A stretch of 64,000 nucleotides of DNA from CADEFX01 sp963840425. Lineage in GTDB: Bacteria > Pseudomonadota > Alphaproteobacteria > Rhizobiales > Hyphomicrobiaceae. Under the pieces are notes generated by a model. It did no database searches, was not told the DNA's origin, and saw nothing but the letters and a program-made list of their open reading frames with translations. Each line of letters begins with the position of its first letter. Position 1 is the stretch's first letter. The stretch spans positions 1 through 64,000 of the forward strand of contig CAWIYZ010000011.1 in the NCBI GenBank assembly GCA_963840425.1, given 5' to 3'. Shown here piece by piece: positions 49,393 to 57,555 of this stretch. Made by a program: the position numbers and the translations under genes.

Positions 49393-50031
49393 ATGATTGC
49401 AGCGATCAGCATGATGCGGCGCCGGGCGGACATCAGCCTGGACCAGTTCCGCCGGCATTGGCTGGACCCGCATGGCGTGATGACGGCGGAGTTGCCGGGC
49501 GTGCGCTACTACATTCAGAGCCATTGCCTCGATGCTCCAGGAACGAACGCGCTGGCGCGCGATCTCGCCATCGACGGCTTCCCGGAGCTCTGGTTCGACA
49601 GCATCGAAGCGCGGCGGATCGCCTACACCTCACCGCGCATTGCCGAGTGCAACATCGATTCCGAGCAGTTCGTTGGCTCCGTCTCGCGCCTCGTCACCGA
49701 GCCGCAGGTGATCGTCGATGGGTCAGCGGCGGATGCTGCCAAGGTCGTCCTCCTCGCCATCGGCCCGCGCGATCCCGGCTGGCCGGATCGGCTGCATGCC
49801 CGCGTGATGCCGATGCAGGGCCTCGTCGGCTATGTCCGGCACACGCTGCTGGAGCAGGCTGCGGCGCCAGCCAGCAAGATCCCCGAGCTCAAAGTCCAGG
49901 TGGCGGGCATCGCCGAGGTAGCTTTCGAGAGCGAGGCAACGCTTCTAGAACACGCCAGCGCTCTTGCCGGCCCAGACCCGGATGCGGGACGCACCGCGAT
50001 CTATCGCGTCCACGACTACAAGCTGGTTTGA
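49393..50031 (+). CDS. EthD-domain (dimeric alpha-beta barrel) protein
   Basis: The 212-residue product seems to hold two ferredoxin-like halves. The first, MIAAISMMRRRADISLDQFR RHWLDPHG with GVRYYIQSHC, is a clear EthD domain. The second half (KVVLLAIGPRDPGWPDRLHA) is weaker. EthD relatives are often small catabolic helpers of unknown chemistry. ATG 49393 follows GAGGAAAAG. It is followed 37 bases later by a VOC gene on the same strand, so they are probably co-transcribed. Confidence 0.75.
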   Translation: MIAAISMMRRRADISLDQFRRHWLDPHGVMTAELPGVRYYIQSHCLDAPGTNALARDLAIDGFPELWFDSIEARRIAYTSPRIAECNIDSEQFVGSVSRLVTEPQVIVDGSAADAAKVVLLAIGPRDPGWPDRLHARVMPMQGLVGYVRHTLLEQAAAPASKIPELKVQVAGIAEVAFESEATLLEHASALAGPDPDAGRTAIYRVHDYKLV

Positions 50032-50068
50032 GCAGGAACATTGAAACAATCGGAACCCGAAGGACACC

Positions 50069-50422
50069 ATGGCCGCACCCGGCAATGATCGCCGCATCGA
50101 CAACATCGAGTTCGCCGTCAGCGACATCGCACGCTCACGCGCGTTCTACGGCAAGGCCTTCGGCTGGACGTTCAAAGACTACGGTCCCACCTACTGCGAG
50201 TTCAGCGATGGCCGTTTGACCGGTGGCCTCGCCACCGGTAGCCCCGTCAAGCCTGGCGGACCGCTGGTCATCCTCTATGCCGACGATTTGGAGGAAACAC
50301 AGCGCCGTCTCGAAGGCGCAGGGGCGAAGATCGTCAAGTCTATCTTCAGCTTTCCCGGCGGCCGGCGCTTCCATTTCCTCGACCCGGACGGCTACGAGCT
50401 GGCCGTTTGGTCGGATAAGTAG
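50069..50422 (+). CDS. VOC (glyoxalase/bleomycin-resistance fold) protein
   Basis: The 117-residue product is a single VOC domain: IDNIEFAVSDIARSRAFYGK, AFGWTFKDYG, LYADDLEETQRRLEGAGAKI and the closing FHFLDPDGYELAVWSD. The fold usually binds a metal and a small ligand; activity is not inferable. It is convergent with the first PQ-loop gene (50453), with only 30 bases between stops. Confidence 0.88.
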   Translation: MAAPGNDRRIDNIEFAVSDIARSRAFYGKAFGWTFKDYGPTYCEFSDGRLTGGLATGSPVKPGGPLVILYADDLEETQRRLEGAGAKIVKSIFSFPGGRRFHFLDPDGYELAVWSDK

Positions 50423-50452
50423 CGCGCCCGCCAGCACGCCACTGATATCCCA

Positions 50453-50767
50453 TCACGTCGCCGTCTCTGTTGCCCGCAGCTCCACACGTGCCATCGCGCG
50501 CTTGTACATTGCCAGCACGAGGACGATGGCACAGCACGCCGTATTGAACCCGCTCATCGCCGTCAGCGCCATGTCGCCGACCTTGACCCAGGCATAGAGC
50601 GCCGTGCTGGCGTTGGCGCCGATCCAGATCGACCAACACGAGAACGAGATAGCCGTCGCCCCGTTGCGGTCGCGCGCCACGGCGATGATCTGGGGCAGGT
50701 ACGAGACCAGCCGCAAGGAGTTGAAGAGCCCGAAGACGAGCGCCACAAGGTCGACACCGCTCAACAT
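50453..50767 (-). CDS. PQ-loop / SemiSWEET-like small membrane protein, copy 1
   Basis: The 104-residue product has three membrane helices. TM1 carries SLRLVSYLPQIIAVARDRNG with the PQ pair at 25-26. TM2 is AISFSCWSIWIGANASTALY, and TM3 is SGFNTACCAIVLVLAMYKR with a conserved Asn. Length, three-helix topology and PQ motif match the SemiSWEET half-transporter class, though membership needs a profile search. It is the last gene of a same-strand run that contains two further paralogues, and it is about 65-75 percent identical to them by eye in the core. Confidence 0.75.
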   Translation of the reverse strand: MLSGVDLVALVFGLFNSLRLVSYLPQIIAVARDRNGATAISFSCWSIWIGANASTALYAWVKVGDMALTAMSGFNTACCAIVLVLAMYKRAMARVELRATETAT

Positions 50768-50827
50768 CGCGTGAGTGCCTTATTTGATTTGTTTTTAAGA
50801 TTTGCGTGCCAGCAGATTTGGTGCGGC

Positions 50828-51541
50828 TCACTTCTCGTCGGGCATGAGCAGCAGATTGCGCCGCGCGCGCTCGAAGCCTGGGTCGAGCGCCAAGGCGCTG
50901 CGAAAGTCGGCGCTGGCCTCTGCTGCCCGACCCAAGGCCTGCAGCACCTCGCCCCGATTGTTGAGCGCTGCGCAGAAGATCGGGTCGAGATCGATGGCCG
51001 TGCCGAAGTCGGCGAGCGCACGCGCGATCTCGCCTTTGCGCCTGAACGCAAGACCGCGGTTGTTGTAGGATGTCGCAGAGTAGGGATCGAGCGTGATTGC
51101 CACCGTGAAATCCTCGATGGCCTCATCGAGCCGGCCGCTCTCCAATCTAGCCAGCCCCCTGTTGATGTTGGCCTGCGCCAAACCGGGGTCCAGCCCGAGA
51201 GCCTGGTCCATGTCGGCGATGGCAAGGTCGTAACGGCGTTGCTGCAGATACGTGGAGCCGCGGTTGTAGTAGGCCCGCGCATAAGCCGGCTCGAGCGCCA
51301 AGGCCATGCTGTAGTCCGCGATCGCCTCCTCCAGCTCCTGGGTGGCCGCATAGGCATTGCCGCGATTGTTGAACACCGCGGCGAGCTGGCGATCCGTGAT
51401 CCGGTCGCTGCGCACGAGCTGAGAGCAGGCTTCGATGGCAGCGTGTGGTGCGGCAAGCTTGGTGCAGTCGCCGAGATCGTCGGCCTGCGCAACCGTCGTC
51501 AGCGCCAGCATTGCCAATGCCGAAAACAGGGGAGTGTGCAC
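50828..51541 (-). CDS. Secreted TPR protein
   Basis: The 237-residue product has signal peptide MHTPLFSALAMLALTTVAQA and about five TPR units (AYAATQELEEAIADYSMALA, RGLARLESGRLDEAIEDFTV, EVLQALGRAAEASADFRSAL). GTG at 51541 with GGAGG five bases upstream decides the start. It lies between the sulfotransferase and the first PQ-loop gene on the same strand. It probably serves as a periplasmic scaffold and is not a close copy of the longer TPR protein at 20904. Confidence 0.82.
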   Translation of the reverse strand: MHTPLFSALAMLALTTVAQADDLGDCTKLAAPHAAIEACSQLVRSDRITDRQLAAVFNNRGNAYAATQELEEAIADYSMALALEPAYARAYYNRGSTYLQQRRYDLAIADMDQALGLDPGLAQANINRGLARLESGRLDEAIEDFTVAITLDPYSATSYNNRGLAFRRKGEIARALADFGTAIDLDPIFCAALNNRGEVLQALGRAAEASADFRSALALDPGFERARRNLLLMPDEK

Positions 51542-51675
51542 GTTCGCCTCCAAGGCGGCTGGAATGACTTCGGACACGAGGGGGCCGTTCGCCGCCCGAC
51601 GGGAGCACCCTCGGCAAGCGGCGTTAGACAGCCGTGATTTCTCAATGAATGGGTTGGCCGACCGACGCAGGGCGT

Positions 51676-52627
51676 CTAATCGGGCGCGTCGCGCGGATCA
51701 CCAGTACCGGCACGGCCGTGTGTCAGCCACGCGGCGCACGCAGGTGACAAGCTCGCCTTCACCTTGCCCTCGTAGAGCGCAAGATCGTCCTCCGACAGCA
51801 CGCCGCGCCAGCGATCGTTCTCGCCTTTGTAGAAGAAGCGTTCGGTCCCACCTTCAAAGGTTTTCATGCACTCTGGGCATGAGCTCATGCCCGACCCGCC
51901 GCATGTTCTCGAACGTCGCCGCTTGCACGAGGTCGGCAAAGATCGGCTCCGCTACCGGTATTTCGAGGAATTCGGCAACCCGCCGCATTTCACCTACGAG
52001 ATCTGCTTTCAGGTCCCGGTAGTGCACCATCAGCAAGTTCCCGCGCCGGCGCTCCCGCCAGTACGTCTTTTCGAGGTCGAAATACGAGAGGAAGGGTGTG
52101 CCGTCGCTTGCGCCACCCACGCCCTCGCTCATCCACATGCGGAAGTACTCGCCGGCAGATTCAGGAAACGCCGGATACGGGCGGCGCAGCGTTTCGTCCG
52201 ACAGTCCGGCCTCGTCGAGCGCGGCGCGCACCTCCGGCTTAAAGCGGGTGATCTGATTGTGATAGGAGATGCAGGCATCCCGGCCGTCGCGCGCGACGTG
52301 GATGTATTTCACTTCGTCATGCATCGGCAGGCCATCGAGGGGCAGGTGCGTCTTGAGCGACCTGCGATGCGTCTGCGCATCGAGCGTCGCAAACAGCGGC
52401 TCCGGGGGACCTCCAAGACGCCGGTCGATCCAGGGCGCAATGTCGCTGATGGGCCGCGGCTCCGGGGTTTGAAAAATGAGCAAGGTAACGATCTGCTGCA
52501 CCCACGTCGTGCCGCACTTGGGATATGTCGCGACGATGACGTCTCCCGGACGCGGCCGGTAGCCGTCCCAGCGGCGGCTGTCCACCATCCACGTGCGATA
52601 GACGCGCCGTTCTTTCTTCACAGGCAT
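51676..52627 (-). pseudogene. PAPS-dependent sulfotransferase, one frameshift near C-terminus
   Basis: The main part (about 257 residues) shows the 5'-phosphosulfate loop TYPKCGTTWVQQIVTLL at 34-50 and KTHLPLDGLPMHDEVKYIHV. The 3'-phosphate region is ARDGRDACISYHNQI. It then runs to HELMPRVHEN, where a stop follows. Removing one C near 51861 continues with FEGGTERFFYKGENDRWRGV LSEDDLALYEGKV, the normal sulfotransferase C-terminus, to 51676. The enzyme transfers sulfate from PAPS to an alcohol or phenol. Its ATG overlaps the stop of PQ-loop copy 2 by ten bases, so the two are translationally coupled. Confidence 0.85.
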
Positions 52628-52959
52628 GGCTGGATCTCTCTGGTCGCAAGCATTGAACTACAGTTTGAAGTTCCGCGCTTGTAAATCGCCAACAGCAGCA
52701 CGATCGCACAGCCTGCCGCATTGAAGACGCTGATCAGGGCGAGCGCCATGTCACCGAGATTGATCCAAGCATAGACGCCAGTGCTGGCGTTGGCGCCAAT
52801 CCAGATCGACCAGCACGAGAAGGAAATGGCCGTTGCGCCGTTTTTGTCCCGAGCTACGGCCACGATCTGCGGAAGATACGACGCCAGCCGCAGAATGTTG
52901 AAGAACCCGAACGCCAGCGCCAGAATATCGATGTTGGTCGACAGCACGATGCGCACCAT
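52618..52959 (-). CDS. PQ-loop / SemiSWEET-like small membrane protein, copy 2
   Basis: The 113-residue paralogue has TM1 ILRLASYLPQIVAVARDKNG (PQ at 30-31), TM2 AISFSCWSIWIGANASTGVY and TM3 SVFNAAGCAIVLLLAIYKR, followed by a slightly longer tail. The tail's stop codon lies within the first codons of the sulfotransferase gene. Among the three copies the TM1-TM2 connector and TM2 are almost invariant, and the N-termini differ. Confidence 0.75.
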   Translation of the reverse strand: MVRIVLSTNIDILALAFGFFNILRLASYLPQIVAVARDKNGATAISFSCWSIWIGANASTGVYAWINLGDMALALISVFNAAGCAIVLLLAIYKRGTSNCSSMLATREIQPCL

Positions 52960-53057
52960 GAAACGAGAATGAGCCTGTCAGCGCGCGGAAACGATCCGTC
53001 CGCGCACAACGTCATGCAATCGTCAACCTGAGAGACCGGGTGCCGGCCGACGGCCTG

Positions 53058-54044
53058 TCATTCCGCCTTGTATTTGTATCGCTGTGCCAGTTCGGCGAAC
53101 TTGCGCTCGAACCTGTCCAGCTCGGACGTGAACTCCGCCGTCGAGGCAGGGCGCAGGCTCTGCCCCAGGCGCTCGAAGCGTGCACCCATGTCCTGCTCGG
53201 CGGCTACGGTGCGGACATCCCCCGCGATCTGCTCGATCAGTTCCGCGGACATATCCTTCGGTCCGTAAAATCCAAACACACCTTCTATCGTCATCTCGGG
53301 GAAGCCCTGCTCGGTGGCCGTCGGCATATTGGGGGCGGCGGGCGGGCGCCGGGTCCCGGCCGTGGCGATCAGCCTGGCTTTACCTGCTTCCACCTGCCCG
53401 ACCAGTTGCGCGAGGGGCAGCATCACCACGTGCAACCGATCCTCGGTGAGATCGACGACAGCCTGCGGCGAGCTGCGATAGGGCACGTACAGCGTGCGCA
53501 AACCCGCCTTGTCGATGAAGTCTTTCATGAGCAGCCAGAGCGTGGAGCCCTGCGGCGCCGACCAGGTCAGTGTATCGGGCTGAGTGCGTGAATAATCTTT
53601 CAGCTCCGCCAGCGAGGACACAGGAACTTTCGGCGCTACAGCAATGCCGATGAAATCTAGATTGGAAGCGCAAATCGGCACCATCTCCTCGCGCGGCTTG
53701 ATGGCGATGTCCTGGTTGGTGTTGTGCAGCACGCCGTAGATAAAATTCGGCCCGAAGAACAAGGCATGTCCGTCCCGCGCCGCCAGCATGGCCTGCACGG
53801 CAATGACGCCGTCGCCGCCGGGCTTGTTGTCGATCACCACCGGCTGCTTCCATCGGGCGGATAGTTTTTCGCTCCAGATGCGCCCAGCGAGGTCGGGCGC
53901 GGAGCCGGGCGCTCCATGAGTTATGATCCGCACTAGTCTCGATGGCCAGACGCTCCCCTGCGCACGTGCCCGGCTGCCCAACACGGCAGCGGCAGTGCCT
54001 GAAACTGCTGCGACGATCACTTCGCGCCGGTTCACTTGAAACAT
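53058..54044 (-). CDS. Bug (TctC-like) solute-binding protein
   Basis: The 328-residue product starts with a Tat-like signal (VNRREVIVAAVSGTAAAVLG) and has the Bug fold. RLVRIITHGAPGSAPDLAGR, QPVVIDNKPGGDGVIAVQAM and TLWLLMKDFIDKAGLRTLYV are followed by VPYRSSPQAVVDLTEDRLHV. Bug proteins bind carboxylates and other small organics for TctAB permeases, but many are orphans, as here. It lies between PQ-loop copies 3 and 2 (gaps of 45 and 98 bases) on the same strand. Confidence 0.9.
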   Translation of the reverse strand: MFQVNRREVIVAAVSGTAAAVLGSRARAQGSVWPSRLVRIITHGAPGSAPDLAGRIWSEKLSARWKQPVVIDNKPGGDGVIAVQAMLAARDGHALFFGPNFIYGVLHNTNQDIAIKPREEMVPICASNLDFIGIAVAPKVPVSSLAELKDYSRTQPDTLTWSAPQGSTLWLLMKDFIDKAGLRTLYVPYRSSPQAVVDLTEDRLHVVMLPLAQLVGQVEAGKARLIATAGTRRPPAAPNMPTATEQGFPEMTIEGVFGFYGPKDMSAELIEQIAGDVRTVAAEQDMGARFERLGQSLRPASTAEFTSELDRFERKFAELAQRYKYKAE

Positions 54045-54089
54045 GACGACCTCCTTGGACGAGATTTGAGGATTGTGAAAGCAGTCGTT

Positions 54090-54404
54090 TCAACTTGCGC
54101 CGGCCACGGACAGCCGGCTGCGCGCGGAGATGCGCTTGGCCGCGGCCAGCAGCAGAACCGCAGCACAACCCGCGCCGTTGATGCAGCTGATCATGGTCAG
54201 CGGTATGTCGCCGAGATTGATCCAGGCATAGAGAGCTGTGGTCGTATTGGCCCCGACCCAGATGCCCCAGCACGAGAATGAAATTGCTTGTGCACCGTGC
54301 CGATCGCGCGCAACGGCGACCACTTGCGGGGCGTATGACGCAATCCTGAGCGCATTGAAGAGGCCGAACGATAGGGCGAGCAGATCCAGGCCATTGGCGA
54401 ACAT
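54090..54404 (-). CDS. PQ-loop / SemiSWEET-like small membrane protein, copy 3
   Basis: The 104-residue paralogue has TM1 ALRIASYAPQVVAVARDRHG (PQ at 26-27), TM2 AISFSCWGIWVGANTTTALY and TM3 SCINGAGCAAVLLLAAAKR. The start at 54404 is chosen by alignment with copy 1, which has exactly the same length. It sits between two Bug binding-protein genes with gaps of about 45 bases on each side, so co-transcription is likely. Confidence 0.75.
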   Translation of the reverse strand: MFANGLDLLALSFGLFNALRIASYAPQVVAVARDRHGAQAISFSCWGIWVGANTTTALYAWINLGDIPLTMISCINGAGCAAVLLLAAAKRISARSRLSVAGAS

Positions 54405-54448
54405 GGCGCTTATCTCCACGGTACGAATGCGAAAGTCGATTTGGAGCG

Positions 54449-55459
54449 CTATTCCTTCCGGCGCAGGCCAAGCCGCTCGACCATGACCTTGTCGGCCATC
54501 GCCACCTCCTCCAGCGACTTGCGAAGCTCGGCAGGACCGGCATAACTCGGGACCAGCTCGTGCTTGACTAGTGCCTGGCGAACAGCGGACGTTTCGAGTG
54601 CCGCCTTGAAGGCATCGTGCAGCTTGGCCGCGACGGCTGGGTCCATGCCCTTGGGTCCGGCGATGCCGAAGGTCGCGGCGGCGACAGGCGATGCATACCC
54701 GAGCTCCTTGAGCGTCGGCACGTCTGGCCAGCTTTCGCGCCGTTCGTCGGAGTACACGGCCAGCAGCCGCATCTGTCCAGCCGCCACCTGCGGCTTCCAT
54801 TCGGACGCAGATGCGTACAGCATGACGTGGCCGCCGAGTGCGGCCGGAATCCCCTGCTGCACACTGAAAGGCACATGCGTCATGGCAACTCCAGCCGCCC
54901 GCGCGATGTGCTCCATGCCGAAATGCGCATTCGTTCCGATGCCCGGCGAACCGTACGTCAGCTTGCCGGGATTTGCTTTCGCGTAAGCAATGACATCGGC
55001 GAGGCTTTGGAAGGGTTGGTCGCTAGCCGTGACAATCCCGACCGTGACTGTGCATACCTGCAGGACATAAGTGAAATCGGCGAAGGGATCGAAGGCTACT
55101 TTCTGCATGAGCGGGACACGCACGATCGTGCTGGCAACGAGGGAAATCGTGTGCCCGTCGGGTTTGGCGCTGGCGGCCATCGTTGCGGGACCGAGTGTCT
55201 GGGTACCGCCCGGCTTATGCTCCACGATCAGCGGCTGCCCGAGTGTCTTGCTTACCTGCTCGGAGAGGGCTCGGGCGGCCAGATCGAGCGCCCCGCCCGG
55301 CGCACCGGGGACGATGAACGTGATGGGCTTGGAAGGAAACGGATGATCGGCGAGGACCGCGCTGGCGGTGGCGCCGAGCAATATCGCAGCTGTGCCAGCG
55401 GCGTACAGGAAAGCTCGTCTTGGCAATTGGACAGCCGGGTTCGTTTTGCGCATTTGCAT
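54449..55459 (-). CDS. Bug (TctC-like) solute-binding protein
   Basis: The 336-residue product carries a Tat-like signal (QLPRRAFLYAAGTAAILLGA) and the Bug pattern: FPSKPITFIVPGAPGGALDL, QPLIVEHKPGGTQTLGPATM, NPGKLTYGSPGIGTNAHFGM and LAVYSDERRESWPDVPTLKE. ATG at 55459 follows GAGAGGAG. It is the first structural gene after the MarR regulator (36-base gap). Despite shared family it is only distantly similar to the other Bug protein here, so the two may bind different ligands. Confidence 0.9.
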   Translation of the reverse strand: MQMRKTNPAVQLPRRAFLYAAGTAAILLGATASAVLADHPFPSKPITFIVPGAPGGALDLAARALSEQVSKTLGQPLIVEHKPGGTQTLGPATMAASAKPDGHTISLVASTIVRVPLMQKVAFDPFADFTYVLQVCTVTVGIVTASDQPFQSLADVIAYAKANPGKLTYGSPGIGTNAHFGMEHIARAAGVAMTHVPFSVQQGIPAALGGHVMLYASASEWKPQVAAGQMRLLAVYSDERRESWPDVPTLKELGYASPVAAATFGIAGPKGMDPAVAAKLHDAFKAALETSAVRQALVKHELVPSYAGPAELRKSLEEVAMADKVMVERLGLRRKE

Positions 55460-55495
55460 GGCAATTACTCCTCTCAAAAAATTCGGTGTTCTCGA

Positions 55496-56045
55496 CTACT
55501 CGTTCTTGGGTCTGGGCGGTCGGCGTCCAGCTCCCGGACGGTCGTGATGTGGATTGGCTTGGATCACGCGCGCCATGAGATCGGTCAGTGTCCGGCGCTC
55601 TTGCTCGGAGAGCACGGCCAACACTTCGGATTGCGCCTTGAGCACCTTGGGGCGGTGCTCCGCCACGTAGCGCTTACCCTTCTCGGTTATCTCCACCAGT
55701 TTGACGCGGCGGTCGGTCGACGAGCTGACACGCTGCGCGAAGCCCTTGCTTTCGAGCGCATCAACCAATTGTCCGACAGTAGTGACGTCCAGCGCTATGA
55801 CCGTCGCAAGGCTCTTTTGCTCCAGACCGGATACTTGCGAGATGGCAACCAGCAGGCCGAGCTCGTGACGAAGGCCGTCTTCCGGCGTTACGGCAGACAC
55901 GGCACTCAAGAGCACCTGACCGAGTTCGTCGGGCCAGATTGACGATGCCCTGCCGCTGATAGTCGAGCACCGTCCCTGGAGCCACGAGCGGTGGGCCTCC
56001 GGTTTGGCGCTTCGGGGTGCTAGCCGCTGTCGTCATCCCAGCCAT
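55496..56045 (-). pseudogene. MarR family regulator, one frameshift
   Basis: The N-terminal part (MTTAASTPKRQTGGPPLVAP, GTVLDYQRQGIVN) and the rest (WPDELGQVLLSAVSAVTPED, ATVIALDVTTVGQLVDALES KGFAQRVSS, DRRVKLVEITEKGKRYVAEH) lie in different frames. One base near 55933 joins them. The winged-helix DNA-reading part (SLATVIALDVTTVGQLVDAL, wing SSTDRRVKLVEI) is complete. MarR proteins usually repress their own operon and respond to small aromatic or anionic ligands. This gene leads the Bug/PQ-loop/sulfotransferase operon and faces an AT-rich operator region. Confidence 0.82.
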
Positions 56046-56050
56046 CCAAT

Positions 56051-56107
56051 ATGAATTCTTATTATCAGAATACTAATTCATCAGAACTCTGTCAATCAGA
56101 ATTCTTG
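56051..56107. promoter_or_regulatory. Putative MarR operator/promoter region
   Basis: An AT-rich stretch between the divergent MarR gene and the 56242 gene. ATGAATT (56051-56057) and AATTCAT (56075-56081) form an inverted repeat. The hexamer TCAGAA occurs at 56065, 56081 and 56096, about 15-16 bases apart. Position and symmetry fit an autoregulatory MarR site. Confidence 0.5.
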
Positions 56108-56241
56108 ACAATTCGTCTTGGACCGCACCACGGCCAAACGTCGCAGCGGCCAGCGCATGGTGCGCGGTTCACAAGGCTGCCGCATTGCGATGCAGTATCC
56201 CGTTGCGCGGACAACAAAAAAACCCTCGACAGGAGCCACGC

Positions 56242-57519
56242 ATGGGTTGCGGCGGGGCGGCGCATTACTCGATCGCGAGACGGTTTCAGGAATGGCCGGG
56301 CTGGCCTGCTGCACTTCTCCTGCTCAGTTTATTGGCGCCCGGCAGCGCCGCCGTCGCAGCGGTCACCGTTGACTGCGCCAGCATCAACACGGGGCACCTC
56401 GACGTTGCACTGGCGTCCGACTCCAATACTCTTCGCACGGTCGAGATGAACGAGGGCGACACGCTGGCCTTCACCTTTCGCGCCGATGCACGCGCGATGG
56501 GCACCATCACCCTCGTCACAGGCGATGGCAGCGAGCAGCGGCTGCTCTATGGTCCGCATGCAACGCAAGTCTCCTACACCGCAGACCGGCCCGGCGCGGT
56601 CGCCTTCCGCCTCGCCACGAAAGGCGGAAAGGTTGCGACCTTCGTCACGATATGCACACCCGAGCTCGCGCAAAGCACAAATGCAGAGCGCGGCTCAGAC
56701 ACCATGGCGCTCGATGGACTGAATATCGACATGAGCGTGCCGCTATCTCTCGGTGCGACGACTGTAAAAGATGGTAATGCGGGCGCCGTGGCCACTCCCC
56801 GTGCATTGGATCTGCAATGGATCGGCCAGCAATCCGCGACAAACGCACCAGCCACTAAGTATGGCGTCAATCTCAAGCTGCAGCCGGCCATCATGATCGG
56901 CATGCTGGCGCAGTTCGATCAAACCGGCGATCCCCTGCTCGGACCATCGACACTTTCCGATCAGGCTTGGCTCGCCGGTCCCGTGACGAACGTGCAGCTC
57001 GGGGGCGGCTTGACGCTGGATGCGCGTGTGACCTGGGGTCCGACCGATCCAGGCCTATCGGCCATCGGCCACGCCGGAGCTCGCCAGACGCTCGACGCGC
57101 GCCTCGCAAGCAAGCAGGAAGCGGGTCCGTGGCGTTTTACGCCAAGCATCGGCTTGAGCCGTGTGCAAGAGAAGCTCGGCAGCTCGCCAGTTGAACAGTC
57201 TGCCGAGTTGGCCGGCCAGCAAACGGTCGAGTCAGGACGCGTCGATGTTAAACCCGAGTTGGCCTATCGCGTGGACATGAGCCACTCGATGTTCATCGAG
57301 CCCAAAGTCATGGTCGGCACCTTCTGGAACCTCGGCGATGCCAGCGCTCCCGGAATTGCGCAAAGTGCACACGAGGCGCGGCACATGGCGGAGACCGGCA
57401 TCACTGTCGGCACCGCCGACGGCACGAAGCTACAGGTTGGTGGAAGCATTGAGGAAGGCGCGACGCGCGCCGACAACGTGTGGAGCGGAAAAATGCAGCT
57501 CAATATCCCGCTCAAGTGA
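56242..57519 (+). CDS. Secreted beta-rich protein with barrel-like C-terminal half
   Basis: The 425-residue product has a signal segment (PAALLLLSLLAPGSAAVAA) and a small N-terminal beta domain (EMNEGDTLAFTFRADARAMG, GAVAFRLATKGGKVATFVTI). From residue ~165 a C-terminal half alternates strands typical of an outer-membrane barrel: YGVNLKLQPAIMIGMLAQFD, LAGPVTNVQLGGGLTLDARV, FTPSIGLSRVQEKLGSS and KMQLNIPLK. It resembles autotransporter-like barrels without a recognisable passenger. ATG 56242 has AGGAG eight bases upstream. It is divergent from the MarR operon and may share its control region. Confidence 0.7.
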   Translation: MGCGGAAHYSIARRFQEWPGWPAALLLLSLLAPGSAAVAAVTVDCASINTGHLDVALASDSNTLRTVEMNEGDTLAFTFRADARAMGTITLVTGDGSEQRLLYGPHATQVSYTADRPGAVAFRLATKGGKVATFVTICTPELAQSTNAERGSDTMALDGLNIDMSVPLSLGATTVKDGNAGAVATPRALDLQWIGQQSATNAPATKYGVNLKLQPAIMIGMLAQFDQTGDPLLGPSTLSDQAWLAGPVTNVQLGGGLTLDARVTWGPTDPGLSAIGHAGARQTLDARLASKQEAGPWRFTPSIGLSRVQEKLGSSPVEQSAELAGQQTVESGRVDVKPELAYRVDMSHSMFIEPKVMVGTFWNLGDASAPGIAQSAHEARHMAETGITVGTADGTKLQVGGSIEEGATRADNVWSGKMQLNIPLK

Positions 57520-57555
57520 TGCGCGCGATCATCTGGCCGCCATCGTTCCGACCGC

